From positions 1 to 64,000 of IMG/VR virus record IMGVR_UViG_3300027418_000009: DNA of 64,000 bases; one strand, given 5' to 3'. This stretch comes from a virus. The notes below the pieces were generated by a model. It did not search any database, was not told the origin of the DNA, and worked only from the letters and a program-made list of their open reading frames with translations. Positions 43,885-50,057 of this stretch are shown piece after piece; within the stretch, counting starts at the first letter, position 1, and every line of letters begins with the position of its first letter. The translations under genes were made by a program, and so were the position numbers.

Positions 43885-43905
43885 TTATACACAGCCTGTG
43901 GATAA
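43885..43905. promoter_or_regulatory. inverted pair of DnaA boxes
   Basis: TTATACACA (43885-43893, plus) and TTATCCACA on the minus strand (43897-43905), next to CRP-like palindrome 9. Confidence 0.68.
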
Positions 43906-43932
43906 CCTCGATGAAATTTTTATCGGCGATTT

Positions 43933-44034
43933 TTATTCACTTTTTACAGATAAATAAAAACCGCTAATTAAACAGATCATAGAAAACCAAAACAATGCGT
44001 TTCCACTTTCAAAAAAAGTTTGATAAAAACTCAT
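43933..44034 (-). CDS. membrane micropeptide, 33 aa
   Basis: MSFYQTFFESGNALFWFSMI then CLISGFYL: one membrane helix. ATGA overlap with the upstream gene. Followed by a CGAT/ATCG inverted repeat. Confidence 0.48.
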   Translation of the reverse strand: MSFYQTFFESGNALFWFSMICLISGFYLSVKSE

Positions 44035-44171
44035 TTTTTATAAACCTTCTTTCCATAGTATTCATCAAATTCAGTTATAGTCATTAGACCTTTATACTCA
44101 TTACAGAAACCGCAAAATAGCGTTCCCTGAGAATAAGTGTTTTCACAAAAGCAACAAATTAGAGTACTCAT
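44031..44171 (-). CDS. zinc ribbon protein, 46 aa
   Basis: ICCFCENTYSQGTLFCGFCNEY: two CxxC knuckles, a complete zinc ribbon. One-base overlap with the upstream stop. Confidence 0.62.
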   Translation of the reverse strand: MSTLICCFCENTYSQGTLFCGFCNEYKGLMTITEFDEYYGKKVYKK

Positions 44172-44350
44172 TATTTAGACACATACCAATCTGTCCACAT
44201 AGGTAGACGCTCAGGGTCACCATCATAGTAGTAACGCTCAATGTTATTTTCACAATCTTGACAGAAAGTAAATTGCTCATCTCCAATTTCTGAGATAGCA
44301 GATTTCATTGGATTGTGCTCTACGCACTTTTTATTTTCTAGTGTTATCAT
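44171..44350 (-). CDS. zinc-binding protein, 59 aa
   Basis: ATG 44350 preferred to TTG 44359. KCVEHNPMKSAI, then FCQDCENNIERYYYDGD: C-x2-H plus C-x2-C zinc site. Function unknown. Confidence 0.6.
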   Translation of the reverse strand: MITLENKKCVEHNPMKSAISEIGDEQFTFCQDCENNIERYYYDGDPERLPMWTDWYVSK

Positions 44351-44406
44351 TTTTGACAACCTTTCTTTTTTTTATTAGTTAATTTTTATTAAGTTTTTTT
44401 ATCTAA

Positions 44407-44601
44407 TTACTTAGATGTTGGAAGTGAGTTACCACAGCGACTATGGTAGCATTTTCTACCATACTTGTCACCTTCTGGTGTACACATTTCGTGGATTGTA
44501 GCAGGTGCTAAAACAACCTGACCACATTGGCAGGTATTCATTAAACCTGCTGGGTAATCGCTTACTGTAGCGAATCCCTGACCAAAGATACTATTTGACA
44601 T
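44407..44601 (-). CDS. zinc-binding protein, 64 aa
   Basis: First leftward gene of the block. NTCQCGQVVLAP, then CTPEGDKYGRKCYHSRCGN: several Cys/His groups. AAAGGA before the ATG. Confidence 0.62.
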   Translation of the reverse strand: MSNSIFGQGFATVSDYPAGLMNTCQCGQVVLAPATIHEMCTPEGDKYGRKCYHSRCGNSLPTSK

Positions 44602-44652
44602 TTTATGTCCTTTCTAAGTTTGAGAACCTTTCTCAACTTTCTTTATACTGTA

Positions 44653-44674
44653 AGTATAGCAGGGGGGTCTGACA
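44653..44674 (-). promoter_or_regulatory. TGTCAG-class promoter P12
   Basis: Minus strand: AAATGTCAGACCCCCC (TGTCAG 44669-44674), 10 nt, TATACT (44653-44658) with extended TGC. Confidence 0.8.
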
Positions 44675-44723
44675 TTTAGGGGGGTATAAAACGGACATTG
44701 TGGACATTGTGATGTAGCACACA

Positions 44724-44739
44724 TGTGATATAGACCACA
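44724..44739. promoter_or_regulatory. CRP-like palindrome 10
   Basis: TGTGA-TATAGA-CCACA, nine of ten half-site bases; centre about 85 bp upstream of the predicted P12 start. A shorter TGTGA-N5-CACA lies just beside it. Confidence 0.6.
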
Positions 44740-44755
44740 TTTGCCGATGATCTAT

Positions 44756-44860
44756 ATAGGGGGTATATACATAGGGGGTACCTGTATGGGGGGGTACCTG
44801 TATGGGGGTACCTATATAGGGGTACCTGTATAGGGGGTGTGTATATAGGGGGGGTATTTT
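44756..44860 (+). repeat. G-tract tandem repeat array
   Basis: Seven G-runs of 4 to 7 bases are separated by TATATACATA or TACCTGTATA-type spacers; most units read GGGGGTACCTGTAT. The array sits between GCCGATGA and TTTTTTATCGGC and between two CRP-like sites. No coding frame. G-quadruplex potential is evident. Confidence 0.8.
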
Positions 44861-44872
44861 TTATCGGCGTTT

Positions 44873-44888
44873 TGTGATGGACATCACA
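44873..44888. promoter_or_regulatory. CRP-like palindrome 11
   Basis: TGTGA-TGGACA-TCACA, perfect half-sites, 22 bp upstream of the rightward -35 at 44910. Confidence 0.8.
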
Positions 44889-44909
44889 TGCGACACGCCG
44901 TGTTATAAC

Positions 44910-44938
44910 TTGACTTTTAAGGGTAGATGTGTTATTAT
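44910..44938 (+). promoter_or_regulatory. rightward sigma-70-type promoter
   Basis: TTGACT (44910-44915), 17 nt, TATTAT (44933-44938); TATACT at 44936-44941 is an alternative -10. Drives the rightward small genes. Confidence 0.62.
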
Positions 44939-44975
44939 ACTAGTATAAGAAAAATTAAATAGAGTTAAAAGGTCA

Positions 44976-45029
44976 ATGAGCCTAGCAAATAAGATAACAA
45001 AAAGTTATATGAGCCTAGCAAATAAGTGA
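44976..45029 (+). CDS. 17-aa peptide with internal repeat (possible leader peptide)
   Basis: AAAAGG precedes the ATG. The product MSLANKITKSYMSLANK repeats MSLANK, because the DNA repeat GAGCCTAGCAAATAAG occurs twice. The stop overlaps CRP-like palindrome 12. Could be a translated leader or a chance product of the DNA repeat. Confidence 0.3.
   Translation: MSLANKITKSYMSLANK
44978..45026 (+). repeat. GAGCCTAGCAAATAAG direct repeats
   Basis: Exact copies at 44978-44993 and 45011-45026; relatives at 42756 and 42791 on the other strand. Degenerate GAGCCT and GCAAATAA pieces continue to about 45195. Confidence 0.75.
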
Positions 45030-45040
45030 CCTAAATCACA
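45025..45040. promoter_or_regulatory. CRP-like palindrome 12
   Basis: AGTGA-CCTAAA-TCACA; the sequence GTGACCTAAATCACA is also found in palindrome 1. Confidence 0.6.
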
Positions 45041-45232
45041 TAGTACACGCTCCACATAGTGAGACTACTAGTGAGTATACTAGACAGTACGGGAAATGTC
45101 TGCTAGTATTACTACTATAACAATTAAATAAAAAAGTTTGAGCCTTTAGGGTGAGCCTCTAGAAATAGAGCAAATAAATCTAAAGCAAATAAAACTTAGC
45201 CCCTATTAACTAAAAAAGAAAGGTGGTCAAAA
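45041..45232. other. AT-rich leader without gene
   Basis: About 190 nt between the repeats and the first rightward gene; holds degenerate GAGCCT and GCAAATAA pieces. No clear ORF or terminator. Confidence 0.5.
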
Positions 45233-45442
45233 ATGACTACATTAAATAACTACTATAACGAAATACGCTCTGATATTGCTAAAGAGTTTGGATTAGAGGC
45301 AGCAGGTTACGCCCCTGTCCCTAAGTACGCATTGACATTACGCCAATGTCAAATACTAAACAATAAGTACCCTATGGATAAGGCTAAGTATATTGTTAAA
45401 CGCTACATGTCCCTATATGGTAACAAAAAGGTAGGTAAGTAA
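45233..45442 (+). CDS. hypothetical basic protein, 69 aa
   Basis: AGAAAGGTGG precedes the ATG. TLNNYYNEIRSDIAKEFGLEAAGYAPVPKYALTLRQCQIL, then a basic helical end. Function unknown. First rightward gene after the divergent region. Confidence 0.65.
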   Translation: MTTLNNYYNEIRSDIAKEFGLEAAGYAPVPKYALTLRQCQILNNKYPMDKAKYIVKRYMSLYGNKKVGK

Positions 45443-45535
45443 ATGAGCCTACCCCTTATTGTCCTAGCCTTGTCAGTGCTATGCGCTATAATTGTACTAA
45501 TCCCTACTATGTTAGATAAGGATAGCGAATTCTAA
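45443..45535 (+). CDS. membrane micropeptide, 30 aa
   Basis: MSLPLIVLALSVLCAIIVLI is one membrane helix followed by MLDKDSEF. Starts GAGCCT like the upstream repeat; TAATG-coupled to the next gene. Confidence 0.5.
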   Translation: MSLPLIVLALSVLCAIIVLIPTMLDKDSEF

Positions 45536-45639
45536 TGCACCTATACCTATGTTCATCATGCAACACGCTTGCTATAGTGACACAAAAAAATAAACAAATA
45601 ACAATCAACCCATGTTCATGCACAACAGAAAAGAGATAA
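45535..45639 (+). CDS. zinc micropeptide, 34 aa
   Basis: LCSSCNTLAIVTQKN and CSC: a short zinc ribbon. TAATG-coupled start. Confidence 0.5.
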   Translation: MHLYLCSSCNTLAIVTQKNKQITINPCSCTTEKR

Positions 45640-45643
45640 ATAA

Positions 45644-45853
45644 ATGAATACAAATACATGCAAGGTAATTAACTGTGACTCAACAGAATTGGTCTATAGT
45701 GGTACAGATGCCTTTATGCTAGGCATTAACACAGAAACCTATTGCTATAACTGTGCTAACGCATACGCACAGATAGATAGAGTTATGTCTAAGGTACGTC
45801 AAGATTACCTAGACTCACTCACTCCAGTATCAACACTCACTACATCAGACTAG
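45644..45853 (+). CDS. zinc-binding protein, 69 aa
   Basis: CKVINCDSTELVYSG and CYNCANAYAQIDRV: two zinc knuckles with a helical tail. AAGAGA before the ATG. Function unknown. Confidence 0.62.
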   Translation: MNTNTCKVINCDSTELVYSGTDAFMLGINTETYCYNCANAYAQIDRVMSKVRQDYLDSLTPVSTLTTSD

Positions 45854-45860
45854 GAGATAC

Positions 45861-46154
45861 ATGTTAGATTTTATTACATCACCATTTGAATGGTTTGCTA
45901 ATGTAGTCCAATACTCACTTATTTTTATGGCAATTATTATGTTAGTACTAACAATAGGCGCGGTAGTTGCAATACCTTTAGGATTAAAACTATTAGGTGT
46001 TGCATTTGCTAAAACTATTGTAGTAGAAACTAGTAAAGTGTTAAAAGATTTAGGTATTAACAAAATAGATGCTAAGCAATCTGAGGACATCAAAACACTC
46101 AAATACCACTATGACCAAAAGGTAGTCCCTATTTTAAGTAGGGTCAAAACATAG
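45861..46154 (+). CDS. membrane protein, 97 aa
   Basis: Residues 15-55 are two hydrophobic segments (YSLIFMAIIMLVLTIGAVVAI, LGLKLLGVAF), then a helical charged tail. AGGAG before the ATG. Last gene of the rightward group. Confidence 0.65.
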   Translation: MLDFITSPFEWFANVVQYSLIFMAIIMLVLTIGAVVAIPLGLKLLGVAFAKTIVVETSKVLKDLGINKIDAKQSEDIKTLKYHYDQKVVPILSRVKT

Positions 46155-46165
46155 TTAGTGGGGGC

Positions 46166-46195
46166 GGTACCATCCAATTAAATGAGGGTGGTACC
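46166..46195 (+). terminator. GGTACC hairpin
   Basis: GGTACCATCC pairs with GGGTGGTACC (one G-U). The T-tail is poor, so termination is uncertain. Confidence 0.45.
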
Positions 46196-46207
46196 CTATG
46201 CCTCAAC

Positions 46208-46240
46208 AATTTAGCAGATCAATTTAGCAGATCAATTTAG
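46208..46240 (+). repeat. AATTTAGCAGATC tandem repeat
   Basis: Two exact 13-bp copies and a third partial one in the gap before the 46381 gene; the rest of 46241-46368 is AT-rich with no gene. Confidence 0.65.
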
Positions 46241-46368
46241 TATCTGATCCACAATTATGTGCTCACTATTATTTTGATTTGCTTTTTTTAAAATTATGTA
46301 TCGTACATTTAATAAAAATATTCAGATTTACCACAAAGTGAAAATAAATAATTTTTCAGATTTTGTGC

Positions 46369-46374
46369 TATACT
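46369..46374 (+). promoter_or_regulatory. -10 box, leaderless
   Basis: TGCTATACT (TATACT 46369-46374), 6 nt, ATG 46381. Confidence 0.6.
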
Positions 46375-46380
46375 GAATCT

Positions 46381-46503
46381 ATGAAACTATTCCAGATCCT
46401 GTCTCCAAAAAAGGGTACATCTAAAGAAGCAATCGACATTGTTAAAGAAGAAGGCTGTGGTGGTAACTGTACCTGTAAGACTAATCCTTCTCAGTCTTCT
46501 TAA
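46381..46503 (+). CDS. Cys-rich micropeptide, 40 aa
   Basis: MKLFQILSPKKGTSKEAIDI, then CGGNCTCKT and a Ser-rich end. Short C-x3-C-x-C metal-binding motif. Its 3' end overlaps the opposing methyltransferase gene by 23 nt. A clean leaderless promoter supports the gene. Confidence 0.55.
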   Translation: MKLFQILSPKKGTSKEAIDIVKEEGCGGNCTCKTNPSQSS

Positions 46504-47194
46504 AATCAGCAAAACGCTTCCTAGCAAGTTTTAACTGTATCTCCGATATGTCATTATAGACAGAGTTGCGTCCTGTGCTTTCTGCTGCAAGAACAACAGT
46601 TCCTGTTCCTCCAAAGAGTTCTGAAACAGTATCTCCTTCAAGTGTAAACATCTTAATTAAGTGTTTGGTTAATTCTAATGACATTGCATCTGAGGTATAT
46701 GCCAGGGTAGCGTATAACTCTCTCAATTGTTCATGATCATTCTTAAACTCTAAAATAGGATTAAGGTGTTTGTTAATGTACTCTTTGTCATGTCTGGGAA
46801 GTCCTTTTGATAGATGTATAACATATGCGTAAGAAGGATAGATTCCATCAGCGGTTTCCTGATCATAGTATGACCAGACCATAGTAACATTATGTTGAAG
46901 ATTTGATTTTTTTGCAACGGTAGATAGATATCTATGCATCAAGTCATAATCTGATGATGGCAGAACCATAAGAATGCTTCCATTATGCTTTAAGGCTTTG
47001 GCTGCGTTGTGCGTAACCTTGACAAGATTTTTAATAAAGGCTTTTTTGTTTTTTACTTTATTTAGTTGTTTTTCAGGTCTAGCATATCTATTGACGTCAA
47101 CTCCAAAATACGGAGGGTGCAGAATAAACAACTCAATAGACTCATCTACAACAATTTCTTCCATAGCATCGCCATTTAAATATTCATGCTTCAT
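46481..47194 (-). CDS. N4/N6-type DNA methyltransferase
   Basis: The 237-aa protein has IELFILHPPYFGVD (catalytic motif IV, residues 26-29 HPPY) and a C-terminal SAM-binding part (TVSELFGGTGTVVLAAESTGRNSVYNDI). The order IV before I is that of the beta class. HPPY is uncommon; most enzymes have D, N or S first, so activity needs checking. No restriction partner is seen, so it may protect phage DNA. Confidence 0.8.
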   Translation of the reverse strand: MKHEYLNGDAMEEIVVDESIELFILHPPYFGVDVNRYARPEKQLNKVKNKKAFIKNLVKVTHNAAKALKHNGSILMVLPSSDYDLMHRYLSTVAKKSNLQHNVTMVWSYYDQETADGIYPSYAYVIHLSKGLPRHDKEYINKHLNPILEFKNDHEQLRELYATLAYTSDAMSLELTKHLIKMFTLEGDTVSELFGGTGTVVLAAESTGRNSVYNDISEIQLKLARKRFADFKKTEKD

Positions 47195-47224
47195 AATTTA
47201 CCTTATTCTGATCGTATATAAACA

Positions 47225-48217
47225 TTATACCTTATAGTGACCTATGATATGTTCACGCTTATCATGCAGGGTAATTCCAGATTTTTCCTGGAACTGATCA
47301 TATAATTCTTTTGAGCCTATGCCATATACGCCTAAAGACATATCCCCAGTTAGAATCTTAGCAGCCCTATTATAAGAATGCCCGTTCATGTTATCCCAAT
47401 CGGGGTTATCATCCCAGTGTAGCCTTCTCTTATCTGTTCTGTACTCGTCGTTATAGGCATGCCACATATAATGGAAAGATGGGTTGATCAATTTGACTCC
47501 CCTGGTATAAAACCTCAAGGCCAAGGTTGGTTCTTCGCCAATAAAGTACAGTTGATGATCATATGGAATAGCCTTTATAATTTTTGCATCGCAAAACAAG
47601 GAGTTAGCACAAAGGAAGTAGGCTTCATATCCGTACTTAGAGTACTCAACGTCATACCATATTGGCCATGGCATTGACTCTCCTTCTTTCCAGCCCATAA
47701 AACCGACTAGTGGCTTCTTTCCAAAATCATAAAAGTTTTCTTCTCCAGTTTCGTGGTTTCTTCTAAAACCTCTTGGGTGCATGGTAAAGGCTATATCAGA
47801 TCCCCAATGTTTTTCACACATAACATAATTTTCAAGAACAACCTTATCCCAGTTTGGAATAAATCTAGAATGAGAATCTATTTGTAAATAATAATCGTGT
47901 TCAATTCTTCTAGATGCAATTTCTCTTGCCCAACATGCTCCCTGGCTTTCTTGCCAAGAAATTTTTTCATATCTTAGTTGTTCTTCTGGAATAAAAGAAA
48001 GATCTGGATGTTCTTGTGGGGCAGCCTGGGAAACAATAGAAAAAAACAACCTATTTTTAAATGCAGCATTCTCATAGGCATTTCTAACTGTATTCACAAG
48101 ATCTGGATCTCGATAACTTGCAATAGAAATAAAAATTGTTTTTATGTTTTGGTTTGTATTTATCTTTGGAGCATTAACCTTACCAACTAGCGGAGGAATC
48201 GAAGGTATACGAATCAT
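47225..48217 (-). CDS. GlcNAc-transferase-like glycosyltransferase, 330 aa
   Basis: ATG 48217 overlaps the upstream stop (ATGA). TIFISIASYRDPDLVNTVRNAY, QGACWAREIASRRI and YYLQIDSHSRF match the Skp1-type GlcNAc-transferase family (PF11397-like), with D-S-H as the metal site. A paralogue lies at 55679. Phage members are thought to decorate virion or host glycans; inferred. Confidence 0.78.
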   Translation of the reverse strand: MIRIPSIPPLVGKVNAPKINTNQNIKTIFISIASYRDPDLVNTVRNAYENAAFKNRLFFSIVSQAAPQEHPDLSFIPEEQLRYEKISWQESQGACWAREIASRRIEHDYYLQIDSHSRFIPNWDKVVLENYVMCEKHWGSDIAFTMHPRGFRRNHETGEENFYDFGKKPLVGFMGWKEGESMPWPIWYDVEYSKYGYEAYFLCANSLFCDAKIIKAIPYDHQLYFIGEEPTLALRFYTRGVKLINPSFHYMWHAYNDEYRTDKRRLHWDDNPDWDNMNGHSYNRAAKILTGDMSLGVYGIGSKELYDQFQEKSGITLHDKREHIIGHYKV

Positions 48218-48984
48218 TTCCAATCAACCTCTTCATCATATGTAACAGAATACTCTCCCATATATACTTCAGCATAAGAAATTATATCCTTACTATATCT
48301 CATTACCGTGTTAATACCTACCTTGTCGGACACGTACTTCTTACCGTCTAAAATCGGCTCAAAGGGCACACCAGAGAGTTCAAAGGCATTGTTTAGGGTA
48401 TCTATGTACCTAGCCTTTCCAAACCTCTTAGAAACCAATGCTTGGCTTGTTTGGGTTTTTCTAAATAGATTATCTGCTTCAATAGATTCTGGAGAATTCT
48501 CAATAATGTAGTCAATAGAAGGATGGCTCATCCGAGTAGACCATGCTCGCATATTCCTTGCATACGACTCCATGTTTCTTAGAGTCGAATCTGCATATGC
48601 CATGCGTAGATGGTCAGAGTGAGATGTAGGAACCTCTATCGCGTCGGCGATTAAAAAAGCGGTTGCGTATGGGAACTTGTTAGTGTATATCTTTTCGGCG
48701 AAGTGTACATTCGGATTAAACGAGTTTAGTGCCATCCCGTCGACTAAAAGCCTCATATGATTTCCGATTGACACATATTCCGAACGATTCATATCGCAAT
48801 CAACAAACAAACATTCTGACGGATCTATACCATCGGCGAGACATAAAATATTTTTGTCGTATGTGCCGACGACTTTAGAACCGTTATGTCGATTTAAAAA
48901 CTCTGCTGAAAGAATTCCATCTGCATCTGGGGATATAATTAGATTTGTCGAATGCTGCAGGGTATTGATTATGGCTGTTTTCAT
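48214..48984 (-). CDS. DHH-like phosphoesterase-fold protein, 256 aa
   Basis: ATG 48984 preferred over TTG 48993 for spacing from AGGAG. LIISPDADGILSAEFL and LFVDCDMN resemble the first two DHH motifs (D-x-D-G, then D-D) of RecJ/NrnA-type phosphoesterases, but a DHH triplet is not seen. The stretch 48650-48900 is richer in TCG/GTCG codons than neighbours, perhaps of foreign origin. Function uncertain. Confidence 0.5.
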   Translation of the reverse strand: MKTAIINTLQHSTNLIISPDADGILSAEFLNRHNGSKVVGTYDKNILCLADGIDPSECLFVDCDMNRSEYVSIGNHMRLLVDGMALNSFNPNVHFAEKIYTNKFPYATAFLIADAIEVPTSHSDHLRMAYADSTLRNMESYARNMRAWSTRMSHPSIDYIIENSPESIEADNLFRKTQTSQALVSKRFGKARYIDTLNNAFELSGVPFEPILDGKKYVSDKVGINTVMRYSKDIISYAEVYMGEYSVTYDEEVDWK

Positions 48985-49003
48985 TTTATTCAAATACTCC
49001 TGT

Positions 49004-49009
49004 TATAAT
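49004..49009 (+). promoter_or_regulatory. -10 box for the 49019 gene
   Basis: TATAAT, 9 nt, ATG 49019. Leaderless or nearly so. Confidence 0.5.
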
Positions 49010-49018
49010 AATATAGTT

Positions 49019-49285
49019 ATGACAATACAAGACTGGGCTTCCTTAATCGTAGCGATACTTACAATTGTATCATCAATCGCCTTTTCTATCAAGTGGCTAG
49101 TCAAACATTATCTCAGCGAACTTAAGCCTAATTCTGGATCGAGTCTCAAAGATCAGGTTTCAAGATTAGAAAGTGCTTTAGACGATCAGAGAATTGACTC
49201 TATAAAATCTAGAGATCGACAAGAAAAGAAACTTGATGAAATGTATCAAATTCTAATTAAGCATATTGCTGATAATAGTAAATAA
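49019..49285 (+). CDS. membrane-anchored coiled-coil protein, 88 aa
   Basis: Residues 8-28 are a membrane helix (SLIVAILTIVSSIAFSIKWLV); 35-88 are a charged coiled coil (SLKDQVSRLESALDD, DRQEKKLDEMYQILIKHI). The layout recalls small phage holin- or spanin-like partners. Isolated between the glycosyltransferase block and the fibre operons. Confidence 0.65.
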   Translation: MTIQDWASLIVAILTIVSSIAFSIKWLVKHYLSELKPNSGSSLKDQVSRLESALDDQRIDSIKSRDRQEKKLDEMYQILIKHIADNSK

Positions 49286-49479
49286 CCTAATTTGCCTATT
49301 TGCTATATATAGTATATAAGATATATAAATATAAACCTTTAAAGATAGTTCTTTTTTCTTATATATTTTAAGTATACACTATCCCAGTTTTGACTAAGTA
49401 TTACAAAGAAGACAAAACGGACATTAACCATTATAACAATCTGATAACTTTTAATCTTAGTGTCCAGATTGTACTGATA

Positions 49480-49551
49480 TGATATAATTTAAGTTGACTA
49501 GTACTCTGGTTTGTCCTTCATACCCACCAGCCTGAGTACTAGTCTTTTTTT
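49480..49551 (+). promoter_or_regulatory. promoter followed at once by a terminator (attenuator or small RNA)
   Basis: Extended -10 TGATATAAT (49480-49488) predicts a start near 49495. ACTAGTACTC (49497-49506) pairs with GAGTACTAGT (49534-49543), followed by CTTTTTTT. A transcript would be about 55 nt. The -10 of the next gene lies 5 nt beyond. Confidence 0.62.
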
Positions 49552-49555
49552 ATGG

Positions 49556-49561
49556 TATAAT
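49556..49561 (+). promoter_or_regulatory. -10 box for the fibre operon
   Basis: TATAAT, 9 nt, ATG 49571. Confidence 0.5.
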
Positions 49562-49570
49562 CTAAGTATT

Positions 49571-49951
49571 ATGAATCTTTGTTCACCTGAGATATTTGGA
49601 GCAGATCCAGCCAGAATTAAATGGCAGATTGTTAGAGGAGATACCTCTCCGCTTCGTGTTGAATTTTTAGAAGATGACGAAGTAACATATTTTGATATAT
49701 CTGATTGGACATTTGAGGCTACTACTTATGATCCTCAGTCTGACATTCTTGATTCCCTGGAAGTTTCACGTGGAACAGGATATGTTGATATTCTTGCCCC
49801 TGCATCTATTACAGAACTATGGGGGTTTGGTTTTAAACCAGTTGTAACGGAATTAACTTTTGACCTTCAAGTAACTATTAATGGAGAAACCATTTGGACA
49901 CCATTGATTGGAACTATCTCTGTCCTTGGAGATATTACAGGTAGCCTATAA
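49571..49951 (+). CDS. tail/baseplate-associated protein, 126 aa
   Basis: IKWQIVRGDTSPLRVEFLED, then DISDWTFEAT: the W-x-VRGDT start recurs in the 58265 product (TVVWTVVRGDTSGFKVYVTD), so both belong to one beta-sandwich family seen in receptor-binding baseplate proteins. Start set by the -10 box at 49556; a longer frame from 49511 covers the terminator. Confidence 0.65.
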   Translation: MNLCSPEIFGADPARIKWQIVRGDTSPLRVEFLEDDEVTYFDISDWTFEATTYDPQSDILDSLEVSRGTGYVDILAPASITELWGFGFKPVVTELTFDLQVTINGETIWTPLIGTISVLGDITGSL

Positions 49952-50037
49952 TGGCAGTTGTAAAAGTATCAACTCCTAGACCTGAGTTGCCAGCAGTAAT
50001 TAAAATTAAGAACAAAATATTTAAAGTAAAATCATAA
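49951..50037 (+). CDS. basic micropeptide, 28 aa
   Basis: ATG overlaps the previous stop (TAATG). STPRPELPAVIKIKNKIFKV is basic and strand-like. Unknown. Confidence 0.4.
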   Translation: MAVVKVSTPRPELPAVIKIKNKIFKVKS

Positions 50038-50057
50038 TTCCGTGAGATAATCAATCC

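Noticed and set aside
34675-44674. Regular intergenic repeats as a CRISPR array
   Set aside because: Spacing is irregular, each unit contains a promoter and genes lie between; no cas1/cas2. The Cas4-like gene is better explained as a recombination nuclease.
46166-46195. GGTACC palindrome as a restriction or integration site
   Set aside because: Best read as a weak hairpin; no direct repeat or integrase nearby.
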